Shown: piece after piece, positions 1 through 6,870 of the stretch
Layout: each line of letters begins with the position of its first letter
Numbering within the stretch: position 1 is the first letter of the stretch
Assembly (NCBI GenBank): GCA_003640335.1
Contig: RBKG01000183.1
Span: 1-7,122 of the forward strand
From: Porphyromonas sp.
GTDB lineage: Bacteria > Bacteroidota > Bacteroidia > Bacteroidales > Porphyromonadaceae
DNA length: 7,122 nt
Direction of reading: 5' to 3'
The notes under the pieces: generated by a model
The model's input: only the letters and a program-made list of their open reading frames with translations
Told to the model about the DNA's origin: nothing
The model's database searches: none
Position numbers and translations under genes: made by a program

Positions 1-66
1 AAAATTATATATGCTGACCCCAATATGGATATCAGTGCGGCAGTACTCCAGCAATTAACTCAATAA
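1..66 (+). CDS. OmpH/Skp-family periplasmic chaperone, C-terminal end only
   Basis: Only the last 21 codons and a TAA stop are in the window; the gene begins upstream. The visible tail includes IIYADPNMDISAAVLQQL. It aligns with the end of the next gene (MLFVGQDAIDLTSKVKDAL): a hydrophobic strand, an Asp/Asn-containing turn, then a short amphipathic helix. This is how OmpH/Skp chaperones end. In Bacteroidota two OmpH-like genes often sit in tandem downstream of bamA, so the preceding DNA may be bamA, which cannot be seen here. The inferred role is to hold unfolded outer-membrane proteins in the periplasm. The call rests on a short tail plus position and is moderately sure. Confidence 0.65.
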   Translation, partial: KIIYADPNMDISAAVLQQLTQ

Positions 67-100
67 TTACTTAGTATAAATAACTTAATTCACTTATACA

Positions 101-628
101 ATGAGAAAGTTTTTTCTTGGCCTTTTCTTGGCCTTCCCTCTAGCACTTGCTGCACAGCAAAAGGTTGCTATCGTTAACACACAAGAGATTATGTCTACAT
201 TGCCAGACGTAAAGACTGCAGAAGCTAAATTGCAAGACCTTGCAAAGAAGTACGATGCAGACATTAAGACAATGCAGACAGAGCTCCAAAACAAAGCTGA
301 AAGCCTTCAGAAGGAAAAAGACACTCTTCCTGAAGCTATCCGCACTCGCAAGATGCAAGAGATTGAAGATATTCAGACTCGTATCCAGCAGTCTTACCAA
401 GCAATGCAAGAAGACATGAATAAGCAGCAGCAAGCTGCTCTTGCTCCTATTCAGCAGAAGGTCCAAGCTGCAGTACAAAAGGTTGGAACAGCTAATGGTA
501 TTACTTATATCCTTGAGCATGGCGCAATGCTTTTCGTTGGACAAGATGCAATCGATTTAACTTCTAAGGTTAAGGATGCTCTAGGCATTAAGGCTACGGC
601 TACTGCAACTCCTTCGACTAAGAAGTAA
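101..628 (+). CDS. OmpH/Skp-family periplasmic chaperone
   Basis: This 175-residue protein has the build of the OmpH/Skp family, trimeric periplasmic chaperones that hold unfolded outer-membrane proteins for the BAM machinery. Residues 1-18 form a signal peptide: basic MRK, a hydrophobic core, and likely cleavage after LAA before Gln19. A beta strand with the family-typical KVAIVNTQEIMSTLP follows at 21-35. Residues about 37-115 are highly charged and rich in Lys, Glu and Gln with heptad-like spacing, the predicted coiled-coil tentacle. Residues about 120-160 return to the core, with GITYILEHGAMLFVGQDAIDLT. The tail (TATATPSTKK) is low complexity. Length is normal for the family. The gene ends in tandem stops, TAA TAG. 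It starts 34 bases after a paralogous gene on the same strand, with no promoter or clear Shine-Dalgarno sequence between, so the two are probably cotranscribed. The family is confident; the exact client proteins are unknown. Confidence 0.9.
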   Translation: MRKFFLGLFLAFPLALAAQQKVAIVNTQEIMSTLPDVKTAEAKLQDLAKKYDADIKTMQTELQNKAESLQKEKDTLPEAIRTRKMQEIEDIQTRIQQSYQAMQEDMNKQQQAALAPIQQKVQAAVQKVGTANGITYILEHGAMLFVGQDAIDLTSKVKDALGIKATATATPSTKK

Positions 629-654
629 TAGCGAAAGATTTAAAATTAAATAGC

Positions 655-693
655 TAATCCCTCTCACTAGACTTAGTGCTGTGAGAGGGATTA
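655..693. terminator. Probable bidirectional terminator between convergent operons
   Basis: A perfect 13-bp inverted repeat, TAATCCCTCTCAC (655-667) with GTGAGAGGGATTA (681-693), encloses a 13-base loop. It is followed on the + strand by a T-rich run (TTAATTTATAT) and, read on the - strand, by GCTATTTAATTTT. It lies 26 bases after the ompH-like stop and 72 bases past the end of nrdG, so it can serve both. A competing small stem, CACTA (665-669) with TAGTG (674-678), lies within it. The U-tracts are interrupted, so efficiency is inferred. Confidence 0.8.
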
Positions 694-765
694 ATTTATA
701 TCATTGCAGAATATCAATTCGCTATAATAATCTGAAAAATAAACGCAAGAAACTAAGTGTATCCA

Positions 766-1248
766 CTACCCTTCTTCTAGCTCATAGGTTAATGGATTGC
801 GTATTAGCCTTTGATTACTACTTCCTCGAAAAGATAAGGAGGGATCAAATAAACTTTGCACAAAAGGACCATCTACCAATACATCAATATACTCCAAAGG
901 AGCTCTATACTTCTCATGCTTGAGTAGATACTCTATTGTATAGCCTGTATAACACCAGATATTTAAACCTGTTTCTTCCTTGAGACGGCGCAACAAGACT
1001 AATAGTTCTTCGGGATTGAAGAAAGGGTCTCCTCCTGAAATTGTAATGCCATCAAGCAGAGGATTGCTTTTTATATCACTAATAATATCAGCCAAAATTG
1101 CTTCGGTCATAAATATTCCTCCATTTGCATCCCAGCTTTCAGGATTATGACAGCCGGGGCAGGCATGACTGCAACCCGATAAATATATCGAGAAGCGCAA
1201 ACCTGCCCCATCCGTTATAGTTTCTCTGTATATATTGAGAAGCCTCAT
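766..1248 (-). CDS. nrdG: Anaerobic ribonucleoside-triphosphate reductase activating protein
   Basis: NrdG is a cytoplasmic radical-SAM enzyme. It uses a [4Fe-4S] cluster and S-adenosylmethionine to generate the glycyl radical on NrdD. The 160-residue product has the usual NrdG length and order of motifs. Near the N-terminus is RETITDGAGLRFSIYLSGC, then the cluster ligands Cys26, Cys30 and Cys33 in the CX3CX2C arrangement (CSHACPGC, followed by HNPESW). The SAM-binding GGD motif is at residues 71-75 (SGGDP). WCYTGY is at 98-103, VDGPF at 125-129, and FRGSSNQRLI at 140-149, all typical of the family. The start lies only 6 bases after the nrdD stop, with a weak purine-rich AGAGAG overlapping that stop, which suggests translational coupling. 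All visible key residues are intact. The CX3CX2C spacing, size and nrdD neighbour together exclude pyruvate formate-lyase activase. Confidence 0.96.
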   Translation of the reverse strand: MRLLNIYRETITDGAGLRFSIYLSGCSHACPGCHNPESWDANGGIFMTEAILADIISDIKSNPLLDGITISGGDPFFNPEELLVLLRRLKEETGLNIWCYTGYTIEYLLKHEKYRAPLEYIDVLVDGPFVQSLFDPSLSFRGSSNQRLIRNPLTYELEEG

Positions 1249-1254
1249 TACTCT

Positions 1255-3648
1255 CTAATGGTGCTTCACGCGATCAGCCTCTTCAGCCTGCTTTGCACTA
1301 TTCCAGCTATCCAGACTTCCAGTGAGATAACCTGTAATACGTCTTAACCTAGAGATTTGATCATTCTGACAAACAGGACATTTATCATAGATAATACCTC
1401 TATATCCACAACTATTACATGTATCTACTGGGTGATTGATTGAGCCATAACCAATTTCTTCATCATGCATAGTTCGGACCAACTTGAGAATAACTCCAGG
1501 ATTTTTCTTAGCCTCTCCATCTAGTTCTATATAAGATATATGTCCTCCTAAAGTAATTTTATGAAAAGGTGCTTCTCGCTTAATCTTATCAAACATACCA
1601 ATAGATTCACGTACATCCACATGGAACGAATTAACGTAGTAGTCTAAATCATTTACTCCGGGAATAGCTCCATAGAGTTTTCTATCCATCTTGGTAAATC
1701 TACCAGATAGACCCTCAGCTGGTGTAGCTATACAAGAATAATTGAGGTGATACTTATCCTTATACTCATCGGCAACACGCTTAATCGTATTAACAGCCTG
1801 ATAAAGTGTGTTCCATGCATCATCATTATGCCCATGACCTTCGCCATATAGAGCAACCATAGCATTATGACCTCCAATAAAACCAATAGCTAGAGTCCCA
1901 GAGTTCCAAACATCTCCAACCTCATCATTAGGAGATAGTTTTGCTCCTCCCTTCCAAACATCATTACCCAGCATAAATGGGAACTGTCGGGCTAAAGCCG
2001 TTCTCTGATACAAGTAACGTTCATGCAACTGCTCTGCAATCAGATGACTCATATCCTCTACCTTCTGCAAGAATATCGCAATTGCTTTTGAACGAAGAAC
2101 GTGCTTATCTGCTTGAGGCATTAAAGATTGAGCTTCTCTCATAGCCTCTATTGCTAAGCGTGGCATATTCATCGTTGTAAAGGATAAATTACCTCTCCCC
2201 ACAGAAGTACGTTTACCGTTGATATTATCAAAGACTCGTGTACGGCAACCCATTGTTGCTATCTCATTAAGATAACGCTTAGGGTCATCACTGCGCCAAT
2301 CTTCATGCTTGTTAAACTTGGTGTCAAGGAAAACAAAATTAGGAAATAAGGCATGACTTGTTGTACGACAAGCTGCCACTAATAAATCAAAGTTTGGAGT
2401 TTCAAACTTAATATCACCGCTCAGAGCAGCATCAAAATCTGCTACAGCTTTATTATAATCAGACTCTGAATAATTAACTCCATCCTTTACCTTAAATATC
2501 TGAATAGGGAAAATAGGGATTTCTCCTTTACCTAATCCTTCAATAGTAGCAGAAAGCAATTCTTTAATCACCATACGTCCTTCTGCACTAGTATCCGTTC
2601 CGTAGTTGATAGAACTAAACACCACTTGGTTACCACCGCGAGAATGCATCGTATTGAGGTTATGGATAAAGCCTTCCATAGCTTGATGTGTATCTAGCTG
2701 AGTACGCTTATAGGCACTTCTGATACACTGCTCCAATTCAATTTGCTTTAGATCTAGTCCGAAAGCATTTAGTTTTAAAGCCAAGAGTCTAGAAGGTTCT
2801 ACTGCATCCTCAGAAAGAGGTAGCTGAGCTGAAATAATGATTTCTTTCAGTTCATCTTTCTTGAAAGGTACACCATCTAACTCTAAACAGAATGCAACCC
2901 TATCAATAATATGCTTATCATAACTCTTGCGTACACCCGGAGCCATGAAAAAGTCAAATGCTGGTATTGCTTGTCCTCCATGCTCTTCATTCTGATTTGT
3001 CTGAAAGACAATAGTTGCTAGAGTCGCATAACTCTGTATACTCTGAGGAGTACGAATACTTCCATTCTTTGTTTTAAATCCTCTCTCAAACAAATCTCCT
3101 AGGTCATACTGAACACATGTCGCAGTCTTAGTAGGATAATAATCCAAATCATGAATATGGATAAATCCTTTAGCGTGCGCTTCTGCATACTTAGGAGACA
3201 GCAAATACTTCATTGCATAGTCTTTGGTTACTTCTGAAGCAAAAGTCATCATTTGACCTGCAGGCGTATAGGCACTCATGTTTGCATTGCCTAGATTGAT
3301 ATCGTTTTTTTCTATTGACACGATACCATCCATAGTATGCTTAAGTTTTGTACGCTTTTCTCGTTCGACTGTACGCCATTCTCGGTAGATGATATACTTC
3401 TTGGCAACAGCGGGATCAAACTTCATTAGCTCCCGTTCTACCTCATCTTGAATCGTTTCTACCCCAATAGAGTCTAATCCTAGCCCTTGTACAGTCTCCA
3501 AGACCCTATGTACTAGTGCTTCTATTCTAGGGGCATCTTCACTAAGTCCTGTAGCTCGATAAGCCTTAGCTACAGCCCTATAAATTTTCGTAGAGATGAA
3601 TTCTTCCTGACTACCATCTCGCTTAACTACATGCAGATTAGCATTCAT
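1255..3648 (-). CDS. nrdD: Anaerobic (class III) ribonucleoside-triphosphate reductase, catalytic subunit
   Basis: NrdD reduces ribonucleoside triphosphates to deoxyribonucleotides in the absence of oxygen through a glycyl radical. I place the start at 3648, giving 797 residues. The reading frame is open to an ATG at 3726, but those 26 extra residues do not look like family sequence, whereas the ATP-cone allosteric domain begins at once after the chosen Met (HVVKRDG, about residues 5-92). Further landmarks are Cys178 in TATCVQYDLGDLFERG, the likely substrate-site cysteine; SRGGNQVVFSSINYGTDTS near 335-353; Cys468 in MGCRTRVFDNI, the likely thiyl-radical cysteine; a zinc site formed by Cys744, Cys747, Cys757 and Cys760 (CNSCGY...CPVC); and Gly773 in RRITGYL, the glycyl-radical residue, 24 residues from the end. 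Roles of the two active-site cysteines are assigned by family analogy. The gene forms an operon with nrdG. The enzyme implies life without oxygen; no aerobic reductase is in the window. Confidence 0.96.
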   Translation of the reverse strand: MNANLHVVKRDGSQEEFISTKIYRAVAKAYRATGLSEDAPRIEALVHRVLETVQGLGLDSIGVETIQDEVERELMKFDPAVAKKYIIYREWRTVEREKRTKLKHTMDGIVSIEKNDINLGNANMSAYTPAGQMMTFASEVTKDYAMKYLLSPKYAEAHAKGFIHIHDLDYYPTKTATCVQYDLGDLFERGFKTKNGSIRTPQSIQSYATLATIVFQTNQNEEHGGQAIPAFDFFMAPGVRKSYDKHIIDRVAFCLELDGVPFKKDELKEIIISAQLPLSEDAVEPSRLLALKLNAFGLDLKQIELEQCIRSAYKRTQLDTHQAMEGFIHNLNTMHSRGGNQVVFSSINYGTDTSAEGRMVIKELLSATIEGLGKGEIPIFPIQIFKVKDGVNYSESDYNKAVADFDAALSGDIKFETPNFDLLVAACRTTSHALFPNFVFLDTKFNKHEDWRSDDPKRYLNEIATMGCRTRVFDNINGKRTSVGRGNLSFTTMNMPRLAIEAMREAQSLMPQADKHVLRSKAIAIFLQKVEDMSHLIAEQLHERYLYQRTALARQFPFMLGNDVWKGGAKLSPNDEVGDVWNSGTLAIGFIGGHNAMVALYGEGHGHNDDAWNTLYQAVNTIKRVADEYKDKYHLNYSCIATPAEGLSGRFTKMDRKLYGAIPGVNDLDYYVNSFHVDVRESIGMFDKIKREAPFHKITLGGHISYIELDGEAKKNPGVILKLVRTMHDEEIGYGSINHPVDTCNSCGYRGIIYDKCPVCQNDQISRLRRITGYLTGSLDSWNSAKQAEEADRVKHH

Positions 3649-3761
3649 ATAATGTACTAAAAATGAATTTATTAAAACAATATTATCACGCTGTAAGAAG
3701 GAAATGTGTGGCGAACTACCTACCAATAGGTAATGGTTAGTCGTCGTACTTCCGTACTAAA

Positions 3762-3793
3762 CAAAGGTATATTTCAGATACAAGAAAAGCAAA
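3762..3793 (-). promoter_or_regulatory. Bacteroidota-type promoter for nrdDG
   Basis: Read on the - strand, TTTG (3793-3790) is followed after 20 bases by TACCTTTG (3769-3762). This exactly matches the Bacteroidota primary sigma consensus TTTG-N19-21-TAnnTTTG. Transcription would start near 3755, giving an mRNA leader of about 105 bases before the nrdD ATG at 3648. A direct repeat, CGTACT-TC-CGTACT (3745-3758 on the + strand), covers the expected start point and could be a regulator site, though none is recognised. I found no NrdR-box-like palindrome. Confidence 0.7.
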
Positions 3794-3823
3794 CCTAAAC
3801 TCAATAAAAAAACAACCCTCTTA

Positions 3824-3939
3824 ATTGAGATTTAAACTTTAGAAAGTAGGCTATCAACTCCTTAACTCTTGATTCATCAGCTCTCTATAAAGAAAAAGAA
3901 GATTGATTTAATATCTTCATTTAACCCTAAAATCTCAAT
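3824..3939. repeat. Spaced 10-bp inverted repeat in intergenic DNA
   Basis: ATTGAGATTT at 3824-3833 is the exact reverse complement of AAATCTCAAT at 3930-3939, with 96 bases between the arms. A further CTCAAT at 3800-3805 can also pair with the left arm's ATTGAG. In DNA this AT-rich such matches can arise by chance. No function is assigned. Confidence 0.35.
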
Positions 3940-3963
3940 CCCATTATAAGCTCTAAAAATATA

Positions 3964-3979
3964 CCTACCTAATTGTAGG
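3964..3979 (-). terminator. Weak hairpin with U-tract on the receptor-gene side
   Basis: Read on the - strand, CCTAC (3979-3975), a six-base loop and GTAGG (3968-3964) form a 5-bp stem, followed at once by TATATTTTTAG. The stem is short, but the T-run lies on the correct side for transcripts coming from the TonB receptor gene, unlike the stronger hairpin just upstream at 3984-4023. The two may act together as a terminator, which is an inference. Confidence 0.35.
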
Positions 3980-3983
3980 GATG

Positions 3984-4023
3984 AGGAAAGGGGGCCATCG
4001 CAATTGCGATAGCCCCCTTTCCT
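3984..4023. terminator. Strong GC-rich hairpin after the TonB receptor gene
   Basis: AGGAAAGGGGGC (3984-3995) pairs perfectly with GCCCCCTTTCCT (4012-4023). After one C-A mismatch the stem continues through the 14-base palindrome at 3997-4010 (ATCGCA with TGCGAT, AT at the tip). It sits 25 bases past the stop of the receptor gene and is almost certainly its transcription terminator or 3'-end stabiliser. The best T-tract (ATTTTTTT, 4024-4031) lies on the + strand side, so for the receptor mRNA the hairpin is preceded by A residues and followed by only TTTCCTCAT. Confidence 0.75.
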
Positions 4024-4048
4024 ATTTTTTTAGATTTAGCTCTATATT

Positions 4049-6541
4049 TTAGATATCTAGAGTTGCTGAAACAAAAGCTCTGCGTGGTTGCATAGGTCCA
4101 TAGATATAAGTCGAAGCACGACCTGGTCCCATATCTGTGTCCTTCTGATAAGCATTGAATATATTTTGTACACCAAGGCTCAAACTTAAATTAACACCAT
4201 GACTAAGCTCAAACTTATAGTTTACCTTGGCATCTACATCCATGAAAGGTTTGCTTTCTGCTAAATAAGCCTTACCCGGAATAACACCACGATAAAGTTG
4301 ACCTTCCTTTATATACTCAAAGCGACCATCAGCACCAGCTTTACTTACATCAGCATCACCATACGCTTCATGAGGTACAAGCATTTTACCTGTATAAGTT
4401 GCAGAAACATTGAATGATAATTGCTTTGTTGGGCGAATTTCTCCAGTCAAATAACCATAAACATTAGGTGTACGTTCATATCGGCTAGTACTTACCTCCT
4501 TCTGTCCATTTGACTCATCTGCACCAACAATTACTTTAGGACTAGCATACAAGCTACGTTGTAAAGTTAGACCTGCCTGCATCTCAAATAGTCTACGATA
4601 AGCAATCTTTCCTTCAAAAGTTGCACCATACACCTGAGCTTTACCATCCTTGTTATTTATAATTGTTCGTTGCTTAATCCCATCAACTTCTTTCTCTACT
4701 GGAGAAGCTACAAACTGATTCTTAATGCCTGTATAAAAACCTTCAGCCATCAGATTCACCTGCCAACTGCCAATAGCCTTATACCAATCTACGGAAGCAC
4801 TTAAGCTTTTAGAACGTTCTTCCTTAAGGTCTTTACTTAAAATACGAGCAATTGGACTACCTCCAGCAAGCTCTACATGCATTTCTTCATCAAAGAACTG
4901 AGGAGCACGGAAACCTTCAGAATAAGCTAAACGGAAACTAAGGTCTTTTATTGGGTTATAGCGTAGGTTGGCGCGAGGAGAAAATATCAATAGAGGGTCA
5001 ATACTTCTCTGATCATTTTGGCTTAGTAAGGTGTAATCAAAACGACCTCCTAGGAGGAAGTTAAATTTCTCAGTCTTATATTCCAGCTGAGTAAATTCAG
5101 ATGTAGTCTTAACTACTTGGTCTATATTAGACCTACGGAAACCGCTCTTATCATTCAAAGTAGAATAGGTACCCTCTAAACCTAGAGTAAGGTCAATATT
5201 ATATGGAAGCTTATGAATGTAAGTTGCTCCAGCTTGTGCATCAAGCCCATTAGTTATACCGTCAGAAGTCAGACTTGTAAGAACCTTGTTGTAGGCTTCT
5301 TCACTAGTAGGATTTTCCTTAATGCTATTGAGCAAGTTTGCAGCAAAATCACCACCACCATAATAGCTACGCCTTAGTACATGCTGAGCAGAAGCATACA
5401 GACTCAAATTGTCTTTACCTGAACGAGAACCTAAATCAAACTTAAGGCTACCTCCATTGATAAAATGCTGCAAATACTCTGCAATTTGAGCTTGATAAGG
5501 AGAATATTCTAAACGGTCTCCACCACGACGATATTCTTGCATAGAGCGATATTCACCTGTGAGCTTAGAGTATAGACCTGTTTTATAATAAGCACGCACA
5601 CCAAGAGAACGCTGTTTCAACTCTGGCATTTCTGTAAATCCATCGCCATCAACATCAACCCCATGACGAGCTGAATGTTGTCCGAAAGCCATCAGTGCAG
5701 CTCTGCGATCTTCACTTACAAGCGATGCATTGAAGCTAGTGGTACTCATTGGGCTTGAATAACCTTTATGCTCATCAAAGCTCGTTAACGTTTGAGTAAT
5801 TGAGCCCGATGAACGAAGAGGTTCCTTTGTGATGATGTTAATAACCCCACCAATAGCACTTGAACCAAATAGGGCCGAGCCTCCACCTCGCATAACTTCT
5901 ACTCGTTCAATCATAGAAGCAGGGATTTGTTCAAGACCATACACCCCAGCCAAAGCACTGAAGACAGAACGGCTATCGATGAGAATCTGAGAATAAGCTC
6001 CTTCAAGACCATTGATACGAACTTGGTTGAATCCACAATTTTGGCAATTATCCTCAACGCGCAGACCTGGTTGGAAACGCAAGCCCTGACTTAGGTTTTC
6101 ACTATGAGTCTTGATAAAAGTATCCGAACCTAGTACAGTAACGAGCGTTGGAGATAACTTACGCAATGTTTCTTGTCTATTAGCAGATACAACCACCCCC
6201 TGCAAATCAATACTCTGCTCTTGCATGTAAAGATCTAGGTGACGACGCTGACCATCTGTAATTGTAATATCCTGCGAAACGCTACCATAGCCCATAAAGC
6301 TTGCAACTAGTGTGTAGTTTCCTGCTGGAAGAGAATTAATTTTGTAATTCCCATTGTTATCGGTAGTTGTACCGACGGTCGTTCCCTTGATGATAATTTG
6401 GACATAAGGGATAGCTTCTCGAGTACGCTCATCGACGACAGAGCCGACGATGCTAGCTTTGCCCTTTCCTTGAGCTGATAAGGAAACAATCCCTATCAAG
6501 AAAAGACAGCATAAAGCTAGTAAAGATTTTAGTCGATTCAT
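4049..6541 (-). CDS. TonB-dependent outer-membrane receptor with N-terminal CarboxypepD_reg-like domain
   Basis: This 830-residue protein is a complete outer-membrane beta-barrel receptor that imports a scarce ligand using TonB-ExbBD energy. Residues 1-23 are a signal peptide ending SLSA, with Gln24 as likely mature N-terminus. About 30-107 is a carboxypeptidase-regulatory-like beta-sandwich (GSVVDERTREAIPYVQIIIKG, then DNNGNYKI and LPAGNYTL), common in Bacteroidota receptors. A TonB-box-like strand lies near 113-121 (LQGVVVSAN). The plug, about 125-241, contains Cys166 and Cys169 in NCQNCGFNQVRINGLEG, then QILIDSR, IERVEVMRGGGSALFGSSAIGGVINIITKEP. The barrel fills the rest, with an acidic DVDGDGFTE loop at 296-304 and a haem-receptor-like FRAPQFFDEE near 546. 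The start ATG at 6541 directly precedes the signal peptide. The plug resembles CirA/BtuB/haem-type receptors, so haem, an iron chelate, another metal complex or a corrinoid are candidates; the sequence does not decide. No SusD-like partner is adjacent, which argues against a glycan system. The last residues (FVSATLDI) lack the usual terminal aromatic. Confidence 0.93.
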   Translation of the reverse strand: MNRLKSLLALCCLFLIGIVSLSAQGKGKASIVGSVVDERTREAIPYVQIIIKGTTVGTTTDNNGNYKINSLPAGNYTLVASFMGYGSVSQDITITDGQRRHLDLYMQEQSIDLQGVVVSANRQETLRKLSPTLVTVLGSDTFIKTHSENLSQGLRFQPGLRVEDNCQNCGFNQVRINGLEGAYSQILIDSRSVFSALAGVYGLEQIPASMIERVEVMRGGGSALFGSSAIGGVINIITKEPLRSSGSITQTLTSFDEHKGYSSPMSTTSFNASLVSEDRRAALMAFGQHSARHGVDVDGDGFTEMPELKQRSLGVRAYYKTGLYSKLTGEYRSMQEYRRGGDRLEYSPYQAQIAEYLQHFINGGSLKFDLGSRSGKDNLSLYASAQHVLRRSYYGGGDFAANLLNSIKENPTSEEAYNKVLTSLTSDGITNGLDAQAGATYIHKLPYNIDLTLGLEGTYSTLNDKSGFRRSNIDQVVKTTSEFTQLEYKTEKFNFLLGGRFDYTLLSQNDQRSIDPLLIFSPRANLRYNPIKDLSFRLAYSEGFRAPQFFDEEMHVELAGGSPIARILSKDLKEERSKSLSASVDWYKAIGSWQVNLMAEGFYTGIKNQFVASPVEKEVDGIKQRTIINNKDGKAQVYGATFEGKIAYRRLFEMQAGLTLQRSLYASPKVIVGADESNGQKEVSTSRYERTPNVYGYLTGEIRPTKQLSFNVSATYTGKMLVPHEAYGDADVSKAGADGRFEYIKEGQLYRGVIPGKAYLAESKPFMDVDAKVNYKFELSHGVNLSLSLGVQNIFNAYQKDTDMGPGRASTYIYGPMQPRRAFVSATLDI

Positions 6542-6562
6542 AATTATATAATTTATTGGTTA

Positions 6563-6589
6563 TATGCTTCAAAGTATACTCCAAGCATA
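6563..6589. promoter_or_regulatory. Inverted repeat just upstream of the receptor start codon
   Basis: TATGCTT (6563-6569) and AAGCATA (6583-6589) form a perfect 7-bp dyad around a 13-base centre that itself holds the palindrome AGTATACT (6573-6580). It ends 21 bases before the receptor ATG. It could be a hairpin in the mRNA leader controlling translation or, if a promoter lies close by, an operator. A near-consensus -7-like sequence, TATACTTTG on the - strand, overlaps its centre but has the wrong internal spacing. Regulator or ligand unknown. Confidence 0.45.
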
Positions 6590-6772
6590 GATGCAACATC
6601 TCCAATAAGATTGCAATAAGTCATACATATGATATAACTATGGCTATTATGCTAGGAAGTATGAGGATAGAACAATGGCTATACTATTCCGATAAGAAGG
6701 ATACAGTAATCCCAATTTGACTACAGAATTTTATTGATTTAGACGCATCTGCTAAGGTATTAGCTGAACGTT

Positions 6773-6798
6773 GCTCCAAGGAGTGCTGTGCTCGGAGC
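6773..6798. promoter_or_regulatory. GC-rich bulged hairpin in the receptor leader
   Basis: GCTCC (6773-6777) pairs with GGAGC (6794-6798), and GAG (6781-6783) with CTC (6791-6793), leaving a 3-base bulge (AAG) and a 7-base loop (TGCTGTG). It stands out against AT-rich surroundings and would lie roughly 70-90 bases into the mRNA from the candidate distant promoter. It has no T-tract, so it does not look like a simple attenuator. Its role is unknown. Confidence 0.4.
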
Positions 6799-6870
6799 CA
6801 GAGTGTTTATTTGAGGTCAGTATTTGCCTAAAGAGGTAGAGAATTCTTCATATAATACATTCTTATGTCG

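Larger units (their letters stand above)
3649..4048. other. Intergenic region between nrdD and the TonB receptor gene
   Basis: No gene is supported in these 400 bases. The nrdD side (3649-3793) holds the nrdD leader and promoter, including a small dyad, TACC-AATA-GGTA, at 3721-3732. The middle (about 3794-3950) is very AT-rich and contains only a spaced inverted repeat. The receptor side (3964-4023) has two hairpins, one of them very strong. No plus-strand promoter matching the Bacteroidota consensus was found here, so I have no support for a small RNA gene. Confidence 0.7.

Noticed and set aside
94..544. Two - strand frames (66 and 134 codons) over the OmpH-like gene
   Set aside because: They are antisense shadows of the coiled-coil gene; Leu/Cys/Ser-rich translations reflect the reverse complement of Lys/Glu/Gln codons.
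681..923. 80-codon + strand frame starting in the terminator stem
   Set aside because: It overlaps the 3' end of nrdG antisense, begins with an ATG-like start inside or near the terminator, and the product (many Arg, Lys, Asn; no motif) looks noncoding.
6307..6489. 60-codon - strand frame inside the receptor gene
   Set aside because: It lies in another frame of the well-supported signal peptide and CarboxypepD_reg-like region and has no recognisable feature.
6544..6831. A broken + strand gene (frame open over 6544-6720, then, after one TGA, over 6721-6831)
   Set aside because: A single stop divides two moderately long open stretches, and the translation (including KVLAERCSKECCARSQ) resembles nothing I recognise; such lengths are expected by chance.
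6542..6870. Cobalamin riboswitch controlling the receptor, as for BtuB genes
   Set aside because: Read on the - strand, the leader lacks the B12-box-like AGYCAGGAGACC core and the upstream conserved core; no convincing match anywhere.
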